7,004 bases of DNA from Pseudomonadota bacterium (GCA_023420795.1 JAEZVM010000369.1:1-7004), one strand, 5' to 3'; numbered from the stretch's first letter, positions 1-6,439 are shown. The notes: generated by a model not told the origin, from the sequence alone. Program-made: numbers and translations.

Positions 1-1127
1 TAAATCGAAAACTCGTTGCGCAGACGTTCCACCTGAGCCTTGGTCAGACCGGAATAGGAGAACATGCCGCGTTGCTGGGTAACGAAATCGAAGTTGTGGC
101 CTGGCGCCTTTTCCTTGAGCTTCTGCACCAGTGCCTGACGCATTTCGCGGATGCGCACACGCATGGCTGCCAATTCGTCTTCCCACAATTTGCGCAATTC
201 CGGCGTAGCCAGCGCGGTTGCGACGACCTGGCCGCCATGCGTCGGCGGATTGGAGTAATTGGTGCGGATCACGCGCTTGAGTTGCGACAGCACGCGTGCG
301 GCTTCCTCGGTGCTGGTGGCGACGATGCTCAACGCGCCGACGCGTTCACCGTACAGCGAGAACGACTTCGAGAAGGAATTCGATACGAACAGCGGGCCGC
401 CTGCCTCCGCAAAGCGGCGCACGACTTTGCCGTCCTCAGCGATGCCGTCGCCGAAACCCTGGTATGCCATGTCGAGGAACGGGATGAGGCCACGCTGCGT
501 CACGACCTGAATCACCTCGGTCCATTGATCTGCGGTGAGGTCTGCGCCAGTCGGGTTGTGGCAGCATGCATGCAGCAGGACGATGGAACCAGCCGGCATT
601 TCCTTCAGTGCTTTCAGCATGCCGGCGAAATTCACGCCGCGCGTGGCAGCGTCATAGTATGGATAGTTATTAACCGTGAATCCGGCCGATTCAAACAGGG
701 CGCGGTGATTTTCCCAGCTCGGATCGCTGATCCAGACCTGGGAATTCGCGGAGAAGCGCTTGAGAAAATCTGCGCCCAGCTTCAATGCACCGGTGCCGCC
801 CAATGCCTGCGCGGTAATCGCACGCTTTTCCTGAACGACCGCGCTGTCCGCGCCGAATACCAGCTCCTGTACCGCCTTGTCATACGCGGCGAGGCCTTCG
901 ATCGGCAGGTAGGTGCGGGGCGTTGCCTTTGCCATCAACTGTGCCTCTGCCTTGCTGACGCATTCGAGCAGCGGCACCTTGCCATTGTCGTCGTAGTAAA
1001 CGCCGACACCGAGGTTCACCTTGTTCGGGTTCGGGTCTGCGTTATACGCTTCGGTGATGCCGAGGATAGGGTCGCGCGGCGCCATTTCGATGGCGGAAAA
1101 CAGGGAAGCAGGATGGGATTGGCTCAT
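1..1127 (-). CDS. Class I aspartate/aromatic amino acid aminotransferase, partial (C-terminus beyond left edge)
   Basis: This is a PLP-dependent transaminase of fold type I, moving an amino group between aspartate or an aromatic amino acid and 2-oxoglutarate in the cytoplasm. Reading from the ATG at 1127 down to base 1 gives 375 codons with no stop. Visible family landmarks are SWENH at 137-141 (the Trp stacks on PLP), HNPTG at 190-194, FLDMAYQGF at 217-225 (PLP-pyridine Asp219), SNSFSKSFSLYGER at 249-262 (Schiff-base Lys254) and IRTNYSNPP at 287-295 (side-chain carboxylate Arg288). Relatives are about 396-400 residues, so roughly 25-30 residues are missing, including the SGR segment with the alpha-carboxylate-binding Arg. 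The N-terminal SLFSAIEMAPRDPILG resembles Pseudomonas PhhC and betaproteobacterial TyrB proteins, which supports the start, although no Shine-Dalgarno sequence is obvious. It is divergent from uvrB. Family assignment is firm; aspartate versus tyrosine preference cannot be decided from sequence. Confidence 0.95.
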   Translation of the reverse strand, partial: MSQSHPASLFSAIEMAPRDPILGITEAYNADPNPNKVNLGVGVYYDDNGKVPLLECVSKAEAQLMAKATPRTYLPIEGLAAYDKAVQELVFGADSAVVQEKRAITAQALGGTGALKLGADFLKRFSANSQVWISDPSWENHRALFESAGFTVNNYPYYDAATRGVNFAGMLKALKEMPAGSIVLLHACCHNPTGADLTADQWTEVIQVVTQRGLIPFLDMAYQGFGDGIAEDGKVVRRFAEAGGPLFVSNSFSKSFSLYGERVGALSIVATSTEEAARVLSQLKRVIRTNYSNPPTHGGQVVATALATPELRKLWEDELAAMRVRIREMRQALVQKLKEKAPGHNFDFVTQQRGMFSYSGLTKAQVERLRNEFSI

Positions 1128-1240
1128 CGTGATAACATGAAAAATTGACTGCAAAAACAAGCGCTTGCAGACAGGTTGTGGTTGGTTTCTGGCTCAAAAG
1201 TTAAGGCTGAGATGCAACCAAATATTCTACCAAAGGTCGA
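1128..1240. promoter_or_regulatory. Divergent intergenic region with overlapping inverted repeats
   Basis: This 113-bp region must hold the promoters of both the leftward aminotransferase gene and rightward uvrB. It contains an inverted repeat CTGCAA-N10-TTGCAG (1149-1170) that encloses a perfect 10-bp palindrome CAAGCGCTTG (1158-1167). A TTGACT hexamer at 1145-1150 could be a rightward -35 box but has no convincing -10 box 16-18 bp further on. TATTCT at 1223-1228 is a weak -10 candidate close to uvrB. Leftward, TTGTTT and TGTTAT are 17 bp apart but end almost at the aminotransferase start. No CTG-N10-CAG LexA core was found by eye, so SOS control of uvrB is not supported here. The operator idea is inference. 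Confidence 0.4.
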
Positions 1241-3340
1241 ATGCAGATGGCAGATTTATCCCAGGTTTCCAGCACGCTCGATGAATCGAAAATCGTCACC
1301 TTTCCTGATTCACCCTACCGGCTGTACCAGCCGTTTCCCCCGGCGGGAGACCAGCCGGCAGCAATTTCGCAACTGGTGGAGGGCATTGAGGACGGGCTCT
1401 CCTATCAGACCTTGCTTGGGGTGACCGGTTCGGGCAAGACGTACACGATGGCCAATACAATCGCTCGCCTGGGCAGGCCGGCGATCGTGTTTGCGCCGAA
1501 CAAGACGCTGGCGGCACAGTTGTACAGCGAATTTCGCGAGTTTTTTCCGCACAACGCAGTGGAGTACTTCGTCAGCTATTACGACTACTACCAGCCGGAA
1601 GCCTATGTTCCGCAGCGCGATCTGTTCATTGAAAAGGATTCGTCGATCAACGAACATATTGAGCAGATGCGTCTGTCCTGCACCAAGTCGCTGATGGAGC
1701 GGCGCGATGTCGTGATCGTCGCGACCGTGTCGGCGATTTACGGTATCGGTAATCCGAACGAATACCACCAGATGATCCTGACCCTGCGCACGAAGGACAA
1801 GGTCAGCCAGCGCGACATCATCGCGCGCCTGATCCAGATGCAGTACACCCGCAACGAGGTCGATTTCGGGCGCGGCACTTTCCGTGTGCGCGGCGACACG
1901 ATCGACGTGTTCCCGGCCGAACATGCGGAACTGGCGGTGCGCATCGAAACCTTCGACGACGAAATTGACAGCCTGCAGCTGTTCGATCCGCTGACCGGCC
2001 GCGTTCGGCAGAAGATTCCGCGCTTTACCGTGTACCCGGGCTCGCATTATGTGACGCCGCGTTCGACGGTGCTGCGCGCGATCGAGAGCATCAAGGAAGA
2101 GTTGCGTGAGCGGCTGGAGTGGTTCCGGAAAGAGGGCAAGCTGGTCGAGGAGCAGCGGCTGGAGCAGCGCACCCGGTTCGATCTCGAAATGATGGCGGAA
2201 ATCGGCTTCACGAAGGGCATCGAAAACTATTCGCGCCATTTGAGCGGCGCCAAGCCGGGCGAGCCGCCGCCGACGCTGGTTGATTATTTGCCGCAGGATG
2301 CGGTGATGTTCCTCGACGAATCGCATGTGCTGCTGGGGCAACTGAACGGCATGTACAACGGCGACCGCGCGCGAAAGACTAATCTGGTCGATTACGGATT
2401 CCGCCTGCCTTCGGCGCTGGATAACCGTCCGCTGAAATTCGAGGAATTCGAAGCGAAGATGCGCCAGACGGTGTTCGTTTCCGCAACGCCCGCCGAGTAT
2501 GAGAACAGCCACGCAGGGCAGGTGGTTGAGCAGGTGGTCCGCCCGACCGGCCTGGTCGACCCGCAAATTTCCGTGCGCCCAGCCAGCACGCAGGTGGACG
2601 ATCTGATGTCGGAGATCACCGAGCGGGTAAAGAAGAACGAACGCGTGCTGGTCACGACGCTGACCAAGCGCATGGCCGAGCAGCTTACCGAATTCCTCAG
2701 CGATAACGGCGTCAAGGTGCGCTATCTGCACAGCGACATCGACACGGTGGAGCGGGTCGAGATCATCCGCGATCTGCGCATCGGTACATTCGATGTGCTG
2801 GTCGGGATCAATCTGCTGCGCGAAGGCCTGGATATTCCGGAAGTGTCTCTGGTTGCCATTCTCGATGCGGACAAAGAAGGCTTCCTGCGTTCTGAGCGCA
2901 GCCTCATTCAGACCATCGGCCGCGCCGCGCGCAATCTGAACGGCATGGCGATCCTGTACGGTGACAAGGTCACCGATTCAATGCGGCGCGCGATCGATGA
3001 AACCGAGCGGCGACGCACGAAGCAGATCGCCTTCAACGAGGCGAACAACATTACGCCGAAAGGCATCAAGAAGGAAATTCGTGAGCTGATCGACGGTGTG
3101 TATAACCCGCACGAGGCGCGCGTGGAACTGCAGGTCGCGCAGGAACATGCGAAGTACGAGGGCATGAGCGAAAAGCAGGTGAGCAAGGAAATAAAGCGGC
3201 TGGAAAAGCTGATGATCGATCACGCGAAGAATCTGGAATTCGAAAAGGCGGCACAGGTCCGCGACCAGCTGCATATTCTGAAAGAGCAGCTGTTCGGCAC
3301 ACCCGGCATGGACAATGTGGTTCCGCTGGTCGGGAAATAG
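1241..3340 (+). CDS. uvrB: UvrABC system protein B (excinuclease ABC subunit B)
   Basis: UvrB is the damage-verifying DNA helicase-like subunit of nucleotide excision repair. UvrA loads it, it clamps a strand with its beta-hairpin, and it recruits UvrC for dual incision. All expected parts are present in 699 residues: Walker A GVTGSGKT at 60-67; the aromatic beta-hairpin segment SYYDYYQPEAYVPQRD at 112-127; ENYSRHLSG at 328-336; DESH (motif II) at 359-362; TVFVSATP at 410-417; REGLDIPE at 527-534; QTIGRAARN (motif VI) at 557-565; and a C-terminal UVR domain at about 648-683 for UvrC contact. It is longer than the 673-residue E. coli protein mainly through a ~20-residue N-terminal extension. 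ATG 1241 is preceded by AAAGG at 1232-1236; ATG 1247, two codons in, is an equally possible start. No frameshift or altered key residue is visible. Confidence 0.98.
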   Translation: MQMADLSQVSSTLDESKIVTFPDSPYRLYQPFPPAGDQPAAISQLVEGIEDGLSYQTLLGVTGSGKTYTMANTIARLGRPAIVFAPNKTLAAQLYSEFREFFPHNAVEYFVSYYDYYQPEAYVPQRDLFIEKDSSINEHIEQMRLSCTKSLMERRDVVIVATVSAIYGIGNPNEYHQMILTLRTKDKVSQRDIIARLIQMQYTRNEVDFGRGTFRVRGDTIDVFPAEHAELAVRIETFDDEIDSLQLFDPLTGRVRQKIPRFTVYPGSHYVTPRSTVLRAIESIKEELRERLEWFRKEGKLVEEQRLEQRTRFDLEMMAEIGFTKGIENYSRHLSGAKPGEPPPTLVDYLPQDAVMFLDESHVLLGQLNGMYNGDRARKTNLVDYGFRLPSALDNRPLKFEEFEAKMRQTVFVSATPAEYENSHAGQVVEQVVRPTGLVDPQISVRPASTQVDDLMSEITERVKKNERVLVTTLTKRMAEQLTEFLSDNGVKVRYLHSDIDTVERVEIIRDLRIGTFDVLVGINLLREGLDIPEVSLVAILDADKEGFLRSERSLIQTIGRAARNLNGMAILYGDKVTDSMRRAIDETERRRTKQIAFNEANNITPKGIKKEIRELIDGVYNPHEARVELQVAQEHAKYEGMSEKQVSKEIKRLEKLMIDHAKNLEFEKAAQVRDQLHILKEQLFGTPGMDNVVPLVGK

Positions 3341-3353
3341 CGGACCTGTCTTC

Positions 3354-3375
3354 AGCCGCACGCGGCTTTGTCGTT
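3354..3375 (+). terminator. Weak terminator-like hairpin after uvrB
   Basis: AGCCG (3354-3358) can pair with CGGCT (3363-3367) around a CACG loop, and a T-rich stretch TTTGTCGTT follows, 14 bases after the uvrB stop. The stem is only 5 bp and the T tract is interrupted, so termination may be partial and some uvrB transcripts may read into the next gene. Confidence 0.35.
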
Positions 3376-3387
3376 CATGGGTGGCGG

Positions 3388-3393
3388 TACAAT
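3388..3393 (+). promoter_or_regulatory. Candidate -10 box for the glycosylase-like gene
   Basis: TACAAT matches five of six positions of the sigma-70 -10 consensus, 18 bases upstream of the ATG at 3412. No good -35 hexamer is correctly spaced; TTGTCG at 3368-3373 is only 14 bp away. If used, transcription would start near 3400 and give a very short leader, which agrees with the lack of a Shine-Dalgarno sequence before the start codon. Confidence 0.35.
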
Positions 3394-3411
3394 CGCGGTT
3401 TTTGACCTCCC

Positions 3412-4209
3412 ATGGCTAACCCGATTCCCTACAACATTGTTGATGCGCTTGATCTCGCGCATGCATCCTGGCGGCAGATATTGATCAAGGGGCTGGAGGC
3501 TGTGGCCGACGCTAATCCGGCTTATCTTCCCGCACTGGCGACGGATAGTTATCTGCCGACGAACGGGCGGATATTCGCCGCATTTGCATTGCCGCTTGAA
3601 GACGTACGATATGTGCTGGTGGGAGAGGGGCCATATCCGAGGGAACAGAGCGCGACCGGCGTCTGCTTCATGGATGGTGCGGTCGAATCCCTGTGGTCGG
3701 AGAAGGGCCTGTCGAAACAGGTCAACCGCGCGACCTCGTTGCGCAATTTCATCAAAATGCTGCTGGTCGCGGATGGTTTGCTGACAGCCGAGAGTACTTC
3801 GGGCGATGCGATGGCGCATATTTCGCTGAAAGCGCGCACAATCGGCTCCGCTTTCATCCAGACTCTCACCGAGTTGCAGGCGAATCTGACTCGGCATGGT
3901 TTCCTGCTGCTGAATGCGGCACTTGTCTATCGCTCACATGTTCCTCCGGTCAAGGAAGCAAAAGCGTGGCAGCCATTCCTGCAGACCGTGCTGGATGCGC
4001 TGGCGAGCGATGTCGGGCAGGCCCGTCCTCCGACGCTGGTTTTATGGGGAAAGATCGCAGAGCAGTTAAAGGCGCTGGAAGTAGTCTCCCACTTTCCCAA
4101 GGCGGTATCCGAACATCCGTATAACCTGTCCTTCATCCGCAACGAGATGATGCAGAACCTGTTTGGTCCGATGCGCTTGCTTCAAAAACAGGAAATTGCG
4201 TCCGCCTGA
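3412..4209 (+). CDS. Uracil-DNA glycosylase superfamily protein with altered catalytic motif
   Basis: The 265-residue product aligns by eye with family 1 uracil-DNA glycosylase (Ung) along most of its length. VRYVLVGEGPYPREQSATGVCF (65-86, written here as motif A plus pocket Phe86) corresponds to the GQDPYH region. SLRNFIKML (109-117), HGFLLLNAALV (162-172), KAWQPF (184-189), PTLVLWGKIAEQ (207-218) and SEHPYNLS (233-240) follow in family order. The pocket Asn (Asn168, E. coli Asn123), the electrophilic His (His235, E. coli His187) and the following Leu (Leu239, E. coli Leu191) are kept. The catalytic Asp of E. coli (Asp64) is replaced by Gly73, the preceding Gln by Glu72, and the motif His by Pro76. 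Glu before the Pro recalls GEAPG of family 4 enzymes. It may be an altered-specificity glycosylase, a DNA-binding relative, or inactive. It lies 71 bp after uvrB on the same strand. A canonical ung call would be wrong. Confidence 0.85.
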   Translation: MANPIPYNIVDALDLAHASWRQILIKGLEAVADANPAYLPALATDSYLPTNGRIFAAFALPLEDVRYVLVGEGPYPREQSATGVCFMDGAVESLWSEKGLSKQVNRATSLRNFIKMLLVADGLLTAESTSGDAMAHISLKARTIGSAFIQTLTELQANLTRHGFLLLNAALVYRSHVPPVKEAKAWQPFLQTVLDALASDVGQARPPTLVLWGKIAEQLKALEVVSHFPKAVSEHPYNLSFIRNEMMQNLFGPMRLLQKQEIASA

Positions 4210-4412
4210 CTGCGTTTCTCCCGAAAGAATTTTGGCGAGATGCGTGCATCAATTACTGGTACATCGATTGTGCGAAATCATGGCCAGCTTCCGAAACTGC
4301 ACGAATATTCATAAAAGCATGTGGGGATACGGCGAACGACTGTCTCCCGGACAGGCATTTTCATTCCGCGGCGATTGTCGGCGCGGCCAGATGCAATGAA
4401 GTTGGATTGGCA
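4210..4412. other. 203-bp intergenic spacer, no gene seen
   Basis: Between the glycosylase-like gene and the phosphatase gene no reading frame with recognisable similarity was found. A 5-bp hairpin CTGTC-N5-GACAG at 4340-4354, followed by GCATTTTCATT, is a possible weak terminator. The AT-richer stretch around 4305-4320 (ATATTCATAAAAG) could hold a promoter for the phosphatase, but no convincing -35/-10 pair was found. Confidence 0.5.
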
Positions 4413-4913
4413 ATGGCAACAACAAGAATTCTTTTCGTGTGCATGGGAAATATTTGCCGCTCACCGACCGCGGAGGGAGTGATGCGGAAATTCGTGGTGG
4501 ACGCGGGGCTCGATGACCGCATCATCGTCGAATCGGCCGGCACTCATGCTTATCACGTCGGCGAACCGCCCGATCCCCGCGCGCTGGCGGCTGCCCGGCG
4601 GCGCGGCTACGACCTGGCGAACCTGCGCGCCCGCCAGGTGGCGGATTCCGATTTCGAGACATTTGATCTGATGCTGGCAATGGACTTCAACAACATCGCC
4701 CATCTGAATGAGGTATGTCCGCTGCAGCATCGGCCGAAAGTAGGCCTGCTGATGCCTTATGCCTCCAATCGCCGGGCGTCGATCGTACACGATCCCTATT
4801 ATCGGAATGCGAAGGACTTCGAGCTGGTGCTTGACTACATTGAAGATGCATGTCGGGGGCTGGTACAAGTAGTTTCTTCCGAAGATGGCAGGCAAGTCGC
4901 AAGATGCGTTTGA
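4413..4913 (+). CDS. Low-molecular-weight protein tyrosine phosphatase
   Basis: This 166-residue cytoplasmic phosphatase hydrolyses phosphotyrosine through a cysteinyl-phosphate intermediate. The N-terminal P-loop VCMGNICRS has the C-X5-R signature, with nucleophile Cys10 and phosphate-binding Arg16. The SAGTHAYHVGEPPDPRA segment (41-57) is typical of the family, and HDPYY at 126-130 supplies the general acid Asp127. The length is usual for the family. ATG 4413 is preferred because it begins just before the P-loop strand; an in-frame TTG at 4407 adds only two residues. The ribosome binding site is weak (GGA at 4404-4406). No tyrosine kinase or polysaccharide export gene accompanies it here, so a role like that of Wzb or Etp cannot be inferred. 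From memory, phosphatases of this family often sit upstream of iscR in Burkholderiales. Confidence 0.95.
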   Translation: MATTRILFVCMGNICRSPTAEGVMRKFVVDAGLDDRIIVESAGTHAYHVGEPPDPRALAAARRRGYDLANLRARQVADSDFETFDLMLAMDFNNIAHLNEVCPLQHRPKVGLLMPYASNRRASIVHDPYYRNAKDFELVLDYIEDACRGLVQVVSSEDGRQVARCV

Positions 4914-4969
4914 TAACCGGGCTGGCTTGGCGACAGACGTCTTCGTGACTGTAGTAGTGCTTACGTGAG

Positions 4970-4996
4970 GATGTAAAAAATACGTCATTCTTTTTT
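4970..4996 (+). terminator. Candidate rho-independent terminator after the phosphatase gene
   Basis: GATGTA (4970-4975) pairs with TACGTC (4981-4986) around an AAAAA loop, giving a 6-bp stem with one T-G wobble. It is followed by ATTC and six T residues. It lies 57 bp after the phosphatase stop, and would separate that gene from the downstream barrel gene. The AT-rich stem is only moderately stable. Confidence 0.5.
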
Positions 4997-5089
4997 GCCT
5001 TGATGCGTCTGGTTCCTTGTCGCCGACGTCCTGAAGATTGATGCTGATCGCCATTGCGCTTTGGGCGGCAGTTAGTAGTCGGGACTGGG

Positions 5090-5095
5090 TATAAA
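5090..5095 (+). promoter_or_regulatory. Candidate -10 box for the exported barrel protein gene
   Basis: TATAAA matches five of six positions of the sigma-70 -10 consensus. No strong -35 hexamer is correctly spaced. A transcript starting near 5102 would give a leader of about 42 nt containing the GGAAGAG ribosome binding site, and would exclude the upstream in-frame TTG at 5054 as a start. Confidence 0.35.
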
Positions 5096-5143
5096 GATTG
5101 CAGGGCGTGTGCTGTCGGTGTCTCGGAATGGAAGAGCGGCATC

Positions 5144-6187
5144 ATGACGATATTCGTGGCGGGAGCATTGCTTGGATTGCTGATTGCTGGAGCGGCTGGC
5201 GCCCAGCAGTCCATCGATAGCGCCGGTCGGGAAGCGTCTGGGGTATATGCCGCAGGAGCGGAAAGCGAAGGATTGGCGGAGGATCTCGATTTCGAACCGG
5301 TGTCGCTCCATGATCGAATCGGGCTTCAAGGCGCGAGCCATACCTATTCCGGTGACTGGCGCGATGAGACGCCGCCTATTGGCGAAGCAGGCAAGGTGCG
5401 CATGTGGTTGCCCATCGGGAGGCCCGAAGAAGGATTTTTCGGTTACCTCGGATTGCGGGAAGAGGCAGGTTTGCATCCGCTGGTTTCTTACATGCGGCGC
5501 CATGCGGGATTCGGGTACTCGGATTGGATGCTCAATGAAAATATCCCTGAGTCCGTGGTCGGTCATTCACAAGTCTTCTCGGTGGGATACGGGTGGCGTG
5601 CCATTCAACTGGAGGGATCCTCCGTCCTCGGTTCGGCGCGCCTTCAGTCAAAGCCGCTGAATAACGAACCGGTTAGATTCAAGTCTCGCTCGACCCGACT
5701 ATCCTTCAGTCCGGCACCGAACTGGACGCTGCGGCTCAGTCGAGGAGCCATCAGCGGACTGGATCAACTGGTATCCAACGGGGATGTGCGAAGAAGCGCC
5801 ATTTCCGCGACCTACATCCAACCCTTCAAGGAGAGCACCTGGGAAACCACGCTCGCCTGGGGACGCAGCGCGCGAAAGTTTCGTGAATCGACCACGGGGT
5901 ATCTGATTGAATCCACAGTCTGGTTCAGCGGTGCGCATGCAATCTTCGGCAGGCTGGAACAAGTAGGGAGCGATGAACTGCTCCGTCAGGACGAGTCACT
6001 GGAGCGCCGGTTGGACAGGCTCAGGAAGCTCACCTTCGGCTATTCCCACTATGTCAGCGACAAGGGGCCAATCAAATTCGATATCGGTGTGATGGCAAGC
6101 AGATATTTCGTGCCGGCCGAGATGGCCGCGTCATACGGTGATAACCCCACTTTCTACATGATGTTTGTCCGCGTGAATCTGCGATAG
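5144..6187 (+). CDS. Exported protein of unknown function, probable outer-membrane beta-barrel
   Basis: The 347-residue product starts with a hydrophobic segment ending in AGAAGA-QQ (residues 15-22), consistent with signal peptidase I cleavage near residue 20. From about 140 onward it has many short amphipathic strand-like stretches with aromatic residues, such as STRLSFSPAPNWTLRLSRG (183-201), STWETTLAWGRS (231-242) and HAIFGRLEQVGSDELL (265-280). It ends in FYMMFVRVNLR, like a last barrel strand though closed by Arg rather than Phe. From memory these blocks, including NWTL, TTLAWGR, FGR.E...DELL and YFVPAEM...YGDNP, resemble an uncharacterised proteobacterial barrel family often found near metal-resistance genes. 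The His-rich motifs recalled for that family (HPHD, HHW) are mostly absent here. ATG 5144 has a strong site, GGAAGAG at 5130-5136, spaced 7 nt. The n-region lacks Lys or Arg, which is unusual. An in-frame TTG at 5054 is the only alternative. No specific function is claimed. Confidence 0.8.
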   Translation: MTIFVAGALLGLLIAGAAGAQQSIDSAGREASGVYAAGAESEGLAEDLDFEPVSLHDRIGLQGASHTYSGDWRDETPPIGEAGKVRMWLPIGRPEEGFFGYLGLREEAGLHPLVSYMRRHAGFGYSDWMLNENIPESVVGHSQVFSVGYGWRAIQLEGSSVLGSARLQSKPLNNEPVRFKSRSTRLSFSPAPNWTLRLSRGAISGLDQLVSNGDVRRSAISATYIQPFKESTWETTLAWGRSARKFRESTTGYLIESTVWFSGAHAIFGRLEQVGSDELLRQDESLERRLDRLRKLTFGYSHYVSDKGPIKFDIGVMASRYFVPAEMAASYGDNPTFYMMFVRVNLR

Positions 6188-6231
6188 ACATTCCTTGCTT
6201 CTTCAGCGCCTTCCTCTATAAATATGAAATA

Positions 6232-6261
6232 ATGCCAATCGTTGCTTTGTGGCATATTTTG
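6232..6261 (+). terminator. Weak hairpin after the barrel protein gene
   Basis: ATGCCA (6232-6237) is the reverse complement of TGGCAT (6250-6255), with a 12-nt loop and an ATATTTTG tail. It is a weak terminator candidate for the gene ending at 6187. The long loop and short T run keep confidence low. Confidence 0.25.
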
Positions 6262-6335
6262 TGCGCTGACATCGAGCAGCTTTCTTGTTAGTTCCGGTAT
6301 AAGTGCTCTTTGACAATCCGAGCTAGTTGGCAACA

Positions 6336-6360
6336 ATACCTGACGAAATTACTCAACTTT
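6336..6360 (+). promoter_or_regulatory. Predicted IscR type 1 operator, site A
   Basis: The left half ATACCTGAC and the right half CTCAACTTT, separated by GAAATTA, fit the 25-bp E. coli IscR type 1 consensus (halves ATASYYGAC and GTCRRSTAT) at 22 of 25 positions by hand count. It covers a possible -35 hexamer CTGACG at 6340-6345, so bound holo-IscR would block RNA polymerase. Binding is inferred from the match and from the position before iscR. Confidence 0.75.
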
Positions 6361-6368
6361 GATATACT
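6340..6368 (+). promoter_or_regulatory. Predicted iscR promoter
   Basis: CTGACG (6340-6345) and TATACT (6363-6368) are 17 bp apart and match the sigma-70 -35 and -10 boxes at four and five of six positions. Transcription would begin near 6375, leaving a leader of about 65 nt. An alternative pair is TTGACC (6368-6373) with GATATT (6393-6398), spaced 19 bp, and another is a perfect TTGACA (6310-6315) with AACAAT (6332-6337), spaced 16 bp. All lie in or beside the predicted IscR sites. Confidence 0.55.
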
Positions 6369-6388
6369 TGACCAAAATCTTCGGGAAT
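6364..6388 (+). promoter_or_regulatory. Predicted IscR type 1 operator, site B
   Basis: ATACTTGAC at the left and TTCGGGAAT at the right, separated by CAAAATC, fit the E. coli type 1 consensus at 21 of 25 positions by hand count. It starts inside the -10 box of the predicted promoter and lies 28 bp, about two to three helical turns, downstream of site A. Two tandem sites before iscR parallel the E. coli arrangement. Confidence 0.7.
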
Positions 6389-6439
6389 CCGGGATATTCA
6401 GTAGAACTTGGATAAAGTTTCGCGTTGGAGTTGAGATAT

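Noticed and set aside
72..1148. Long plus-strand open frame opposite the aminotransferase gene
   Set aside because: The minus strand encodes a clear aminotransferase with all expected motifs over the same bases; the plus-strand translation shows no recognisable domain and is rich in Cys, Arg and His, typical of an antisense shadow.
1310..2731. 473-codon minus-strand open frame inside uvrB
   Set aside because: It lies wholly opposite a fully conserved uvrB, has no recognisable motif and no ribosome binding site; long antisense frames are common opposite GC-rich genes.
3412..4209. Annotation of this gene as canonical ung
   Set aside because: The catalytic Asp and the motif His of GQDPYH are both replaced, so a functional family 1 uracil-DNA glycosylase cannot be assumed.
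4163..4399. Small 78-codon frame overlapping the end of the glycosylase-like gene
   Set aside because: It starts inside another gene, shows no domain or ribosome binding site, and has a composition unlike the neighbouring proteins.
4936..5030. Two GACGTC palindromes at 4936-4941 and 5025-5030
   Set aside because: Six-base palindromes are expected by chance; there is no larger repeat around them and no attachment-site or mobile-gene context.
4687..5214. Minus-strand frame crossing the phosphatase end and the following spacer
   Set aside because: It spans a coding 3' end, a terminator-like hairpin and a signal-peptide region, with no recognisable protein pattern.
6154..6336. 60-codon minus-strand frame between the barrel gene and iscR
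   Set aside because: It overlaps the end of the barrel gene, has no recognisable similarity, and lies in a region better explained by hairpin and promoter elements.
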